Notes under the pieces: model-generated
The model's database searches: none
What the model saw: only the letters and a program-made list of their open reading frames with translations
Told to the model about the DNA's origin: nothing
Shown here: positions 18,295 to 27,371 of the stretch, piece after piece
How the letters are laid out: every line of letters starts with the position of its first letter
Numbering within the stretch: the first letter of the stretch is position 1
Source of the DNA: Fragilaria crotonensis
Lineage: Eukaryota; Bacillariophyta; Fragilariophyceae; Fragilariales; Fragilariaceae
Direction: 5' to 3'
NCBI GenBank assembly: GCA_022925895.1
Contig: JAKSYS010000683.1
Span: 1-33,414, forward strand
DNA: 33,414 bases
Made by a program: the position numbers and the translations under genes

Positions 18295-18651
18295 TGTTGA
18301 GACCACAGTATTAGCGCCAGTACCTGCGTGTCAATCAGACAACGGTGCAGTACTGCAATAATTACTGGGAGGTCAAATCGCTTGTAAACCGGAAAATTAA
18401 ATTAAAGTGAGACTATCTAATCGTCTCGCTTCCACTCCATAATTTCGTCCCGTTCAACCGTGGATAACTTCGCCCAGCTCACGTGGGATCCACTATCATA
18501 TTCTTACTGAGTCCCACACGCTCAACAGTCGGAGTCTGTTCGTTCCCGTGTGACTTACGTTTATATGTTTTTCCATTTATGACCCACCCGCCATCACTCT
18601 CGAAGTGTCCGTTAGTCATTCCATAGCTGTTCCCGTCAGCCATATTCAACA
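18295..18651 (-). repeat. 5' LTR of the second copia element
   Basis: Direct repeat of 13033-13384, with a 5-bp insertion of ATCAT/CATAT type near 18497. In element sense, U3 would span 18651 to about 18409 and R-U5 18408-18295 if the initiator-like TCACTTT marks the transcription start. U3 carries a copy of the 3' end of the pol frame. Confidence 0.92.
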
Positions 18652-18656
18652 TTTTT
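18652..18656. repeat. target-site duplication (right) of the second copia element
   Basis: TTTTT immediately after the LTR terminus, matching 13028-13032. Confidence 0.75.
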
Positions 18657-18723
18657 GCTCATCCGCTCCCATCCGTGTTTCGATTGATGTATTGGTAGTT
18701 GTTCGCGCTTCGTGCCAGATCAC

Positions 18724-18769
18724 TCATGTCTCATGTCTCATGTCTCATGTCTCATCTTTGTCTCATGTC
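18724..18769. repeat. heptamer microsatellite (TCATGTC)n
   Basis: Four perfect TCATGTC units at 18724-18751, a variant TCATCTTTGTC, then another unit at 18763-18769. It lies between the copia insertion and the start of the duplicated channel block, close to the duplication breakpoint. No gene is seen in 18657-18823. Confidence 0.85.
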
Positions 18770-18823
18770 TCGTCAGTATGAATACTTGCACTGACATCTG
18801 GTACCAGGCGTACCATAATCTCA

Positions 18824-19440
18824 GTTCAAGAGGGCGACGAGTTATAAGTTACTTATCTCTACTAATAGAATTAAACCTAATAACCTGGAAACCATTGTGG
18901 TCCCAACTCCCAACCACCCCATTCTGGAGCTATGTTTCGTTTGGAACTTTTCTACAGTACTGGATTTGCGCGTCGGAGAGCGCCTATCCTTCGGAATGGC
19001 ACTCACGCTCGTCATTGTTGCCCAGCAGATCGTGACGGAGCAGCTTGCTACCGGTGAGCAATGCTGCATACCTTTGGATCGACAAGCATGTCAGTTTGTC
19101 CTTCTATTGGGTGATTTCTGGATTGGTCGAGTCGGCAGCGATTGGGTACCTCTTTTTCATTCGAGAGGACCTCACAGGACAAATCCGACCGCAACCGGAA
19201 GATTCGCAAGCGCCAGCCAATCCAGAACAGCAGTTCGTCGACGTCGATGACCCAGACACGCCACAAGTACCTGAGCCGGTAGCGTTGAATGTACCCGACA
19301 CTAGCAACATTGGTCAGTCTCATGTGTCAACTCTAAAGCAGCGACTGTGCCCTGCAACTTTCAGCAATCAAATTGGGTGCAAAACGTACCTCTGCGAAGG
19401 ATCGACCACATTTTAATCTTTCTGGCAACTCACACATACA
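18824..19440 (+). pseudogene. truncated ion-channel pseudogene (duplicate of the channel 3' half)
   Basis: Homologous to the channel at 9876-11507 from just before M1 to M4. The ligand-binding domain is absent. M1 is disrupted by an AT-rich insertion near 18845-18890. M2 (L-R-V-G-E-R-L-S-F-G-M-A-L-T) lies in one frame (18897-19250). M3 and the cytoplasmic loop (F-Y-W-V-I-S-G-L-V-E-S) lie in another (19045-19416). A stop at 19414-19416 comes before M4. The homologous core is still close to copy A, so the duplication is not ancient, but no channel can be made. Confidence 0.9.
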
Positions 19441-19687
19441 CTACGGACTTCAGGCAGGCACTACCACTTGCAGGGTTCGGTGGCGATTAGGTTGTGTTCT
19501 CTGGATTAAACAAACTTGATGAGGTAAATGCCTCATTTCCTTTTTGTTGGTATGTACGTCCGCCATGGGAGTGCTTCCGCTCCGATTGTTCGATTGCCAG
19601 ATTAAGCACAGCCTCGTTCTTCATCCAAAGTGTAACACGTAGTTTCTCTTGTTCTCGCACATGCGCCTGTCAGAAGGTTGGGACTTT

Positions 19688-21005
19688 TCAGGTCATGGCG
19701 ATAACATCGTTGACTGGTGCTGATGGTCTTCCACTGTTCTGTTCCATGATTTGTTGGTCTACCATCTTGTAGGTCTCGGGATCCCACATTGGTTGACGAC
19801 AATTTGGGCACTCATCATGACCACCTTGCAACCAATTCATAATGCACTCTCGATGGTAAATATGTGTGCACAAACCGGTCACAGTGTCATCCTCGGGTAC
19901 TGCATGATCATGAGAACGCGGTTAAACATTGGCCTCAACACAAATTTATGAAGCTGTTCAACCTGCTTACCAAGAGTATCCATGCATATGGAGCACGAGG
20001 TAGCTTCTGTAGGGTCCTCACAGAATACGTACTGCTTCGATGTTGAGTCATACTTCAAGCTACGCCGGCTAATGGGCCCTTCTCCGTCGTCTCCTTCCGG
20101 CTTGCGAGTCAAAAAGAGGGTATGCGTCAGAAATACAAATCTACCTGAGAAACGAGGCAGACACTCCCCCCTCATAGCACGTGTGCCACATGCTCTTACC
20201 TTGCCTTCGTCTGGAAACAGTGCCGCCAAAACTTGTGGGCGCCGTTCCAGAGCCTGTCTTTTCAACTGCATCGGTGTTGATACAGGAATCATCGGCAAGG
20301 TCGTCGGCGTTGCTTGAATTTGGTATCCGCTTCCCTGTGCCGGCATTTGCATGGCGCTAGTTGGGGTGCTCTGGCTCATTGCGACTCCGCAGGAGACGAT
20401 AGCGAAGAAACCCAAAGACACAAGAATTCCCACAACAATAATAAGCGAATGGTTGTCTGGGGCTGTTGGTGGGTTATAACGTGGGCTGTAGTATGTGGGA
20501 CGATAAGTGTATGAAGTTGAGATAGTGGGCGATCGCACTGGAGCAGAAATTGGCGCAAAAGCAATGGGACGATAATAGGGTGCGACAACTGGTGGTGAAG
20601 AAACTGCAAAGATGGGTGCGACGACAGGGGGTGAAGTGGTTAAAGCAGGGGACGCAAACCAGGTCTTCGCTCGTCGTGGGTAGGAGTAACCTGATCCATG
20701 TGGAGAATCGGGGTACTCATTCGTGCTCTGGGGACGCTTAATGATCTCCTGACAATCGCATGTCTCAAAAATCAATGAAGAAAGGACAGAGCACTCTTCG
20801 CTTGGAATCAACCCATCAAGTCCGGCGAACTCGAGATCGCTGCAAGTAAATCGATAGTCTGCTTCTCTGGAGTGCTGACGCTGGTAATGGCAAAAGGACG
20901 TCCAACGTGGTATCCTTCGCCACAAACGGAACAGCCTTGCGCGGAGGCGACACTGATGAGGAGTGCTCCATGCAAGAATCCGCGTAGATGTTCTTGACGC
21001 ATCAT
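19688..21005 (-). pseudogene. membrane RING-H2 gene, copy B (frameshifted N-terminus, intact RING)
   Basis: The ATG at 21003-21005 opens a signal peptide and C-S-V-C-G-E-G ectodomain start, but that frame stops at 20808. A one-base deletion relative to copy A, near 20855-20866, moves Y-R-F-T-C-S-D-L-E into the frame that continues to the end. Downstream are E-T-C-D-C-Q-E, a Pro/Tyr/Ser-rich linker, a transmembrane helix (S-L-I-I-V-V-G-I-L-V-S-L) and a full RING-H2: C-S-I-C, then C-T-H-I-Y-H-R-E-C, then C-P-N-C. Introns are at 20101-20199 (99 nt, stop-free in frame) and 19900-19970 (71 nt, splits the RING); phases are correct. The long frame itself has no ATG before the transmembrane segment. 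It is either a pseudogene or a shortened protein starting inside or after the helix. Confidence 0.75.
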
Positions 21006-21393
21006 CGTTACAGTAGGTCGTCGAGGGTTGAAATGAGAATTATACTCCCTCAGACACTCAATTGTTGTTGATACGAGCTTCTCAATTCGCGTTCTGAGCG
21101 TTTCCGATGATTCAATACATCAGCCACAAGGTACTAGTACCTGGTACTACAGTACTGTACTCCGAGTATGTCATACCAGTAACCAGTACTGGACACTGCA
21201 GAATTGTTCTCGCGACTGAAAAGGGTGGATTCATCCTGGCGGTATCTGACAGTTATCTGTCATTCGAAGATTCAGTACTCTACCCTATATCCTATATCGC
21301 ATATGACGTACAGTACATACTCGTACTCTACCGGTAGAGAGAGTGTCTGATTCGTCTACGGTTTTCTCCTGGGCAAATATGTAATTAACCAGA
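21006..21393. other. intergenic spacer upstream of RING copy B
   Basis: No gene seen. It contains GTAC-rich words near 21130-21180 and 21300-21330, and a CTACCGGTAG palindrome at 21328-21337 extended to 14 bp (21326-21339). Confidence 0.5.
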
Positions 21394-21535
21394 CTGGATA
21401 TGTGCGGCCCAAGGCCGCGTTGATTCTGTGTGGATGTTTAGTCTTTAGTTTACCGCGTTGATTCTGTGTACATATGGATGTTTAGTCTTAAGTTTACTGG
21501 TAGTGTGGTTGTTTTAGTAGTATCAGTACATAACT
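21394..21535 (+). repeat. dispersed repeat (R2 family), first locus
   Basis: The unit starting TGTGCGGCCCAAGGCCGCGT (21401), with GGCCxxxGGCC symmetry, is followed by GATTCTGTG and TGGATGTTTAGTC words. A second partial unit follows (CGCGTTGATTCTGTG at about 21454), then the tail ACTGGTAGTGTGGTTGTTTT. The same modules recur at 23563-23745. Confidence 0.8.
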
Positions 21536-21633
21536 GAGAAACGTATGCGCTTTAGTACAGGGATTTATACGAGAGGTATACACTTTCTGTATACTTTCCG
21601 GCAGTCCTCAAAATCTGTTTTGTGTAGACTCCA

Positions 21634-21703
21634 GTATAAATAGAAGGTACAAGTTTGGTACGCCCAGAAAGTCATACAGCTAACCGCATGACTTTCGGGG
21701 CGT
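21634..21703 (+). other. hairpin preceded by TATAAATA (possible small RNA locus)
   Basis: Arms 21660-21675 and 21688-21703 pair over 16 positions with one mismatch around a 12-nt loop. A TATAAATA word begins at about 21635, roughly 25 nt before the stem, the spacing of a TATA box to a start site. No known RNA family is recognised. It may be chance or part of a repeat. Confidence 0.35.
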
Positions 21704-21761
21704 GCTTAATCGAAAGCAGGTCCGTGTCGAAATCAATGCTGACAGTTAAATAGTGGTTTTC

Positions 21762-21784
21762 ATACTTATAATTTTTATAAGTAT
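21762..21784. repeat. perfect 9-bp AT-rich hairpin
   Basis: ATACTTATA and TATAAGTAT flank the 5-nt loop ATTTT. No neighbouring gene end is evident, so a terminator role is not supported. Confidence 0.6.
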
Positions 21785-23395
21785 AACAATGAGACCATAC
21801 TACCATGTATGTCATACTTGTATCTTTTACATTGTACATACTACATACTCCCACTACGGTAGTACACGTACTGCAGATGCTCGATTGAGGCTCTGAGATA
21901 AAGAAGGTGTGTATAATTGGTGTACTTGTATCGGAGTTCATACTACAAAGCCATCCAAACATCAGACCTGACCATGCTTTCTCTCAACACTCTTGTCGTT
22001 TTCAGCCGTGCGAGCCTGTGGCGGGTGGGTAGCATGAGGGCGGAATATCACGAAGGGGAATAGTGCCGTACGCATTCGGTATATCCCGACGGATCTCGCT
22101 GCAATAGTGACTCAACCGGAACGCAGTCAAGTACAAAAATTGGGCGTTACTGTCAGCAACCCAGCAACTACTATACAGTACAACATCCAAGCGTACCTTC
22201 GGGTGTGGCGCAAGCCGTGCACGGTTGTGCACATATTCCCTAGAACCATGTGGTACTTCACCGTTGCACTCTTACCGGATCAATGAGCGAACCTACTACT
22301 GGGCGACAATGACAGTCCTTGATGGTGATTTGGGCGACTGCAATACAGTAGCCCTTCAAGACAACAAAACAAGGCAAGGTGCAAGCCACCAAGCTAAAAT
22401 AAACAAATTAATTGAGTATTATTGAACTGGCATTTGAACTCTATTTTATTCTAGCAATTTTCAACATCTCGCCATCGGGTTAGGAAACCACTGCTATGTC
22501 CTCCTCTCTTGTCATGGTATTCAAATATGACCAGTCACCTCACACCCAATTGACGCCCACAGTATCAGGTTATCCGCGTCCCAAACTGCTACAGACAGTT
22601 CTTCTAACTTGCATCCGCATCCGAATTTCACATCGATAATCCACATCAACGTGGACTCATCTGTGCACATGCTGTATCAATCTCCAGTGCATCCTCCCTA
22701 CAGTGTACTGTGCAGCCGAGCATAATTTTGCCAGTTGGCTTTTGCCTTTTGCATCGTTCTTTCTGTCGGTCGTGGTACTCAATTATCGGCCTTGCTTGCA
22801 TAACCTTTCTCTCGCTTCTTTTTCCTTTCTACGCCTTCGCCATCCATTTGTCCCATTCCCTTATCCCTGCGGACAAGTTCTCTCAATGTTCATTATGCGG
22901 ATCACTTTGTTGCGCTTCAGTGTCTTGGCCTTGCGGTTGAATTGTTCTTTAATGGAAGAAGAAACAATTTACATTGTCGGCGTCACAAACGATTGTTGGT
23001 GTGCTTGAAGAATGTATTGTCCATTGTAAAATCATGCCACTTTTTGAACCGAGTCTCATAGTATGGACTTGATTGAGAGCGGTGTTCTTTGCACCAGAAG
23101 AGGGACGAGAGATGTGGGCAGCATATTGAACGGTGCCAAATGACCAGTCATGCATCGCCTATCATCTCTGCCAGCCAAGCGTGGCAGCTTGCAGAATCTT
23201 TATCGAGATCACAATTTGGACAAACTTCCGAAGCTCACAGACACATCTCACGATTAACCTTTGTCAATTTATAGCCGTTATTTGTATGTAAGTAAGTTTG
23301 CAGAAAAATATGTGCATGTATCTTTTAATGTTAATGAGCATGACATAACTTCATTTGTGAACACAATATAAATGCAATTCTAATGTCATACCTTA
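21785..23395. other. gene-poor spacer
   Basis: No supported gene. Short open frames here (for example 101 codons at 22703-23008) are hydrophobic or low in information, without domains or start context. No tRNA, rRNA or array seen. Confidence 0.45.
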
Positions 23396-24036
23396 GGTGT
23401 ATACTTTCCTCCCTCGCTTATACATACTGTATGCCTACGGCATTGAGTACAAAGAGTTTCATCCGGCAATAGAGACGTTAAAGGACCGGCACCACAACCG
23501 TCTGGCCGGGCTCTCCCTATCTGGGCAACGGCAGTACTTCGTCCGGACCGGACAGTAGAAATCTGGATATGTGCGGCCCAAGGCCGCGTTGATTCTGTGT
23601 GGATGTTTATGTGCGGCCCAAGGCCGCGTTGATTCTGTGTGGATGTCTTTAGTCTTAGGTTTATTGTTGTACCGGCCACGTTGATTCTGTATAGATGTTT
23701 AGTCTTTAGTTCACTGGTAGTGTGGTTGTTTTAGTAGTATCAGTACATACTGTATGCCTACGTTGTTTTGGTAGTATCAGTACATACTGTATGCCTACCA
23801 CATTGAGTACAAAGAGTTTCGTCCGGCAATAGAGACGTTAAAAGACCGGCACCACAATTGTAGTATCAGTACTCATTGCTTCAGTAGAATCGGTACATAC
23901 ACTGTATGCCTACGGCAATGAGTACTAATAGTTTCGTCCGGCAATAGAGACGTTAAAGGACCGGAATCCCATATCACAAAAGTCTGGCCGGGCTTTCCCT
24001 ATCTGGGCTATGGCAGTATTTCGTCCAGACCGGACA
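23396..24036 (+). repeat. nested repeat array (R1 and R2 families)
   Basis: R1 is about 72-77 bp: CATACTGTATGCCTAC, then GAGTAC, TTTCGTCCGGCAATAGAGA, CGTTAAAGGACCGG. It occurs at 23421-23497, 23781-23857 and 23894-23965. A tail starting GTCTGGCCGGGCT and ending in CCGGAC-type words follows two of them (23500-23553 and 23982-24036). R2 occurs as two tandem 40-bp units (23568-23607 and 23608-23647) plus a diverged unit near 23680. The modules are interleaved, so one family probably inserted into or recombined with another. No coding potential. They may be non-autonomous elements or solo-LTR pieces. Confidence 0.8.
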
Positions 24037-24905
24037 CAAGAAAATCTTATTATGTAACCAGTCTGACGGGCGGCCGTTGGCCACGAATGTTGTAGAGGGG
24101 GTCTGGTTCAAAATATGGTTTGTTCTGAATTCATTTCTCCTACTCTACTAGTAGATGTGAAGAGAATTATAATAGAATGTAACGTTTGTAACTGTGATGT
24201 ACGGAATCCTGTGACCTTACGGGAGTCTAAACGCCCGGGGGGGTTTCTTAAATTAATGGCAAACCTGTCTTTTTTTGAAGATGGCCATTTTCGCACGTTT
24301 TGCAAGACCGTCGACGTATATTCTGTACTGTCGACAACACAATATTCCACATTGACAATGGCCAAATTGCCACATCAATAGCATCATACATCTATTCTAA
24401 GTCTCATGAAGTAACAATTGACATCTACTCATTATCACCCATAGCAGGACTCAAGGTGTGCAGAAAAGCCTAACTTTGCTTCATTTAGGAGTGTCAATTC
24501 CATTCTGTTGCAGTGCACTCCAAAGCATTGTTGCACTGAGAGCACATGCATCAAGTCAAGCACTTACAGGCTCATTGTTCTTCATCAGGGAGTGCAAATC
24601 TCTGATTTGTACATCTTAATTTACAAGACTTTGTAAATGTTTCTGTGATGTTTTACCGAATGTTTCTTATATTCATATTTACAAGTTTCTACTTTTTTAT
24701 TTACAATTCAAAATTAATATGTACAAAATGTAGAGAAATATTTGTTATGTCGTACTCAGTTTTATTCATAGTTGATTGAGAAATATTCACAACTTCTTCT
24801 TCGGTTTCAGCTTGCTGCTACGACCAATTCTGGGGGGTTGCAATCTGTTTCAGTGCTGTACTGTGCGTTATTGTTTCTAAAGTTCTACTACCAGGTATCA
24901 CGAAC
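24037..24905. other. AT-rich spacer
   Basis: No gene supported. It is AT-rich, particularly 24600-24780, and should contain the 3' end of the - strand gene that stops at 24906. Confidence 0.45.
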
Positions 24906-26623
24906 CTACACGGCTTCTTGAACTCTGTCGACATCATCTTCTTCAGGAGCTGGTGGTTGCAGTTGTTGGTGCTGTGCATGGGCGATCAGGAGCTGCATAT
25001 TGAATTCATTATACACAATTGTCGGTGCTGCGTTGACAACTTCTGCCTCGATGTTTTCCCTTCCTGCATCTCGATTACGATCACCGTATGATTGTATCAT
25101 TTCCCGAAGGAACCACTGATCGAACTCTTCGCCCCTTTCCCTTCTGTCGTTATAGACCAATACAGCCAGGTTATTGAAACGCTCCATTCCTTCCCTTGAC
25201 CAACTTCGCTTGGTGCCCCTTGTTTTGCCCGTGTACCGTGGGTTAATGACTTCAGGTGCAGGTTCGTCGGCGGGCGGTCCATTTCTGTTAACCATCCATT
25301 CGTAATGCCATTGTTGCCAGTAATTTTCAAGACACAAGAGGAGGAATGCCTCATCTGTGACAGTGAACCACTCACTTAGATGTTTCTCGCACCTATTCTC
25401 CTTGAATTTGGTGGCTCCAACCACAGTCTTCAGCAAGTCGTCCAATAAGTCCATGTAGATTTCACCCTCCAAAGCGTCATTTCTCAATGCTATGATTCGG
25501 TCCATGCTAAAGACTTCATTAAATCTGCCTTTCCTTGGCAGTATAATATCTGTGTATCGAGGAGAAGAAGGCAGCACACACTCAGGGTTAGAAGTTCAGA
25601 ATTAAATGGTTGAAATGGACGCTCGCAACCATCTTACCTTGGAATACTGTTTTTATCTTCTTTATTGTGTTGTTCCTGTGCCTATATATCGACTCTTTCA
25701 CTGTTTTCCTTGCAGTCTCCCACCAGTTCTCAATATTACGATTGTCTACATCTAGCACCGCCGCCATGCATCGACAAATGGACATTTCGTTGTTGCTGAA
25801 ATCTAGGTCGCCATCAGTCACAAACTTTTGTTTGGGGAACACATATTCCTTCACACACTTTTGAATTGCAAACTTATCCGCACTTCTTGCAACAGTGTTG
25901 CGTTGTCCTCCTTGTCCGCCTTGCCTCCTCCTTGTTGCTCCGCCACCTTGTATAGCAACTCCACCCCCTCGTTGAGCAAAAAGCGCCTCACCAACAAAAT
26001 CTTGTCCAAGGTTTGCAGGCATAACTGCTGCTGGTGCAGCATTTATGCCTACGCCTGCATATAGGCACGGGCAGTAGCAACAGCTGCTGCTCCTGGTGCT
26101 GGAGCTTGCGCAGCAGTAGTAGTAGGAACACGTCGGGCACTGGCATGTGGAGCAGCACGGGAACGCCCTCCTGCAGGGATATCAGGTGCTGATGGACCTG
26201 GTATCCTGTAGCAGCACCCAAACTGGCACGAGCAGCTGCACCTCTTGTGTTTGGTGATGGTATGACTGTTGAAACCGACGCCGCCGCCACTCTGGCAGCT
26301 GAACCTCTTGTATTTGGTGATGGTATGACTGCTGTTGAAACCGATGCCGCCGCCACTCTGGCAGCTGCACCTCTTGTATTTGGTGATGGTATGACTGCTG
26401 TTGAAACCGATGCCGCCGCTTCAGTGCTCACAGGAGTTGTCCGACTGTTTCCAGGTGCTACTCTGCTGCGCGTTACTCTTGCTGCTGCTGTACGTGGTGA
26501 CTCATCAGGATATGGTTGTGGTCTTGCCTGGTTCCGCCGAGTATTCACGTTCCCTTGTGCTGCACCTTGCGCATTACCCCTTAGTAATCTTGTGCTCTGA
26601 CGCACTGGGGACGACGACATCAT
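24906..26623 (-). pseudogene. protein of unknown family with Ala/Arg-rich repeat domain, likely disrupted
   Basis: The probable start is M-M-S-S-S-P-V-R-Q-S at 26623. Residues about 30-140 are Ala/Arg/Thr/Pro-rich and hold three 63-66 bp repeat units (A-S-V-S-T-A-V-I-P-S-P-N-T-R-G). The frame then breaks. The original frame becomes implausible after about 26210, an A/P/R-rich reading continues in a second frame to about 26050, and a third frame (M-P-A-N-L-G-Q-D, 26022 to 25638) carries a conserved-looking domain with N-W-W-E-T-A-R-K-T-V. A 163-nt intron at 26055-26217 could reconcile phases instead, but its donor is weak. An intron at 25550-25637 (GTAAGA...CACAG, phase 1) joins cleanly to the last exon, 24906-25549, which has E-E-F-D-Q-W-F-L-R-E-M and an acidic tail. 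The function is not recognised; basic N-terminus and context suggest a mobile-element or DNA-associated protein. Confidence 0.5.
26232..26426 (-). repeat. coding minisatellite, three 63-66 bp units
   Basis: Units start at 26232 (63 bp), 26295 (66 bp) and 26361 (partial). Unit 1 lacks one codon. Each encodes A-A-R-V-A-A-A-S-V-S-T-(A)-V-I-P-S-P-N-T-R-G. Length variation in whole codons suggests slippage while still translated. Confidence 0.85.
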
Positions 26624-26731
26624 GCACCGCAATGATATCAACACACAAATCCTCACCTCCTTACCTTCTGCAGCTATGCGACAGCGGTTGGTAACCGTAG
26701 CAGAATTCAGCAATGTCACACTATATGGCAC

Positions 26732-27371
26732 AACAAAGCTATGTTCTTTAATCCAGGTTTCAATGCATGCAACAACGCCTTCTTCTTACTAGAAGGCAAA
26801 AAGAGTAAGAGTAATCAAACTGGTGTGGTGACTTCTAGTCGTGGTGGCGACCTTTTTGAATGGACTGATGCTGTGGTGGTGTTGTTGTACAATAATCTAT
26901 GAATGAAAAAAGTTCGTTCGTTTCAAATATGTATGTATCTTATATACTTTAATATTTATATAACGTAAATTAAAACTTATATACAAATGCAGAATAAACT
27001 GTTCAACGCATATTTAGATATACATTGGTGAAATGGCGAAGGCTTTGGTTTGAATGATGCGTAGATAAACATACAATTTCTTAAGTAGCTACGTTCAAAA
27101 TATATATGATCGTTGTGTACCGTTGTATTTTCATATTGTACTTTAAAAGACATGTTTATACCTTATACGCTACTAAACGCATATGTATGTACATGAATAG
27201 GCAGTCAAATATACGACAGCAAGTTTACCGGCAGGCTCTCGCCATGTCTCTGCAAAGGACCTATATTTTTACTTAGAGGAATATGCGTTGCACAATGTTA
27301 TACTCCTTAAAGTGTTCATATATGTGTATAAATAAGCAATACGTCCAACCGTTTATCTTCTTACGGATAGC
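26732..27371. other. AT-rich intergenic region
   Basis: No gene seen. It is AT-rich with many TATA-like words (for example 26935-27000 and 27090-27130), no long open frames and no clear inverted repeats. Confidence 0.45.

Larger units (their letters stand above)
13033..18651 (-). mobile_element. near-complete Ty1/copia retrotransposon, inverted in the window
   Basis: A 5619-bp element read on the - strand. LTRs are 18295-18651 (5', 357 bp) and 13033-13384 (3', 352 bp). Each is bounded by a perfect 6-bp inverted TGTTGA/TCAACA. By eye they are near-identical apart from a 5-bp insertion in the 5' copy near 18497. TTTTT target duplications flank it. Gag-Pol is one long frame broken by a single shift between RT and RNase H. 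Near-identical LTRs point to recent insertion. It sits between the two copies of the channel-RING duplication. Confidence 0.93.
18824..21005. repeat. segmental duplication, copy B (channel remnant + RING gene)
   Basis: Same gene order and convergent orientation as 10845-12966. The copies differ by many substitutions and short indels, so the event predates the copia insertion whose LTRs are almost identical. Confidence 0.85.

Noticed and set aside
22703-23008. 101-codon + strand frame
   Set aside because: Hydrophobic and Phe/Leu-rich from CT-rich DNA, no start context, no domain, overlaps a similar frame.
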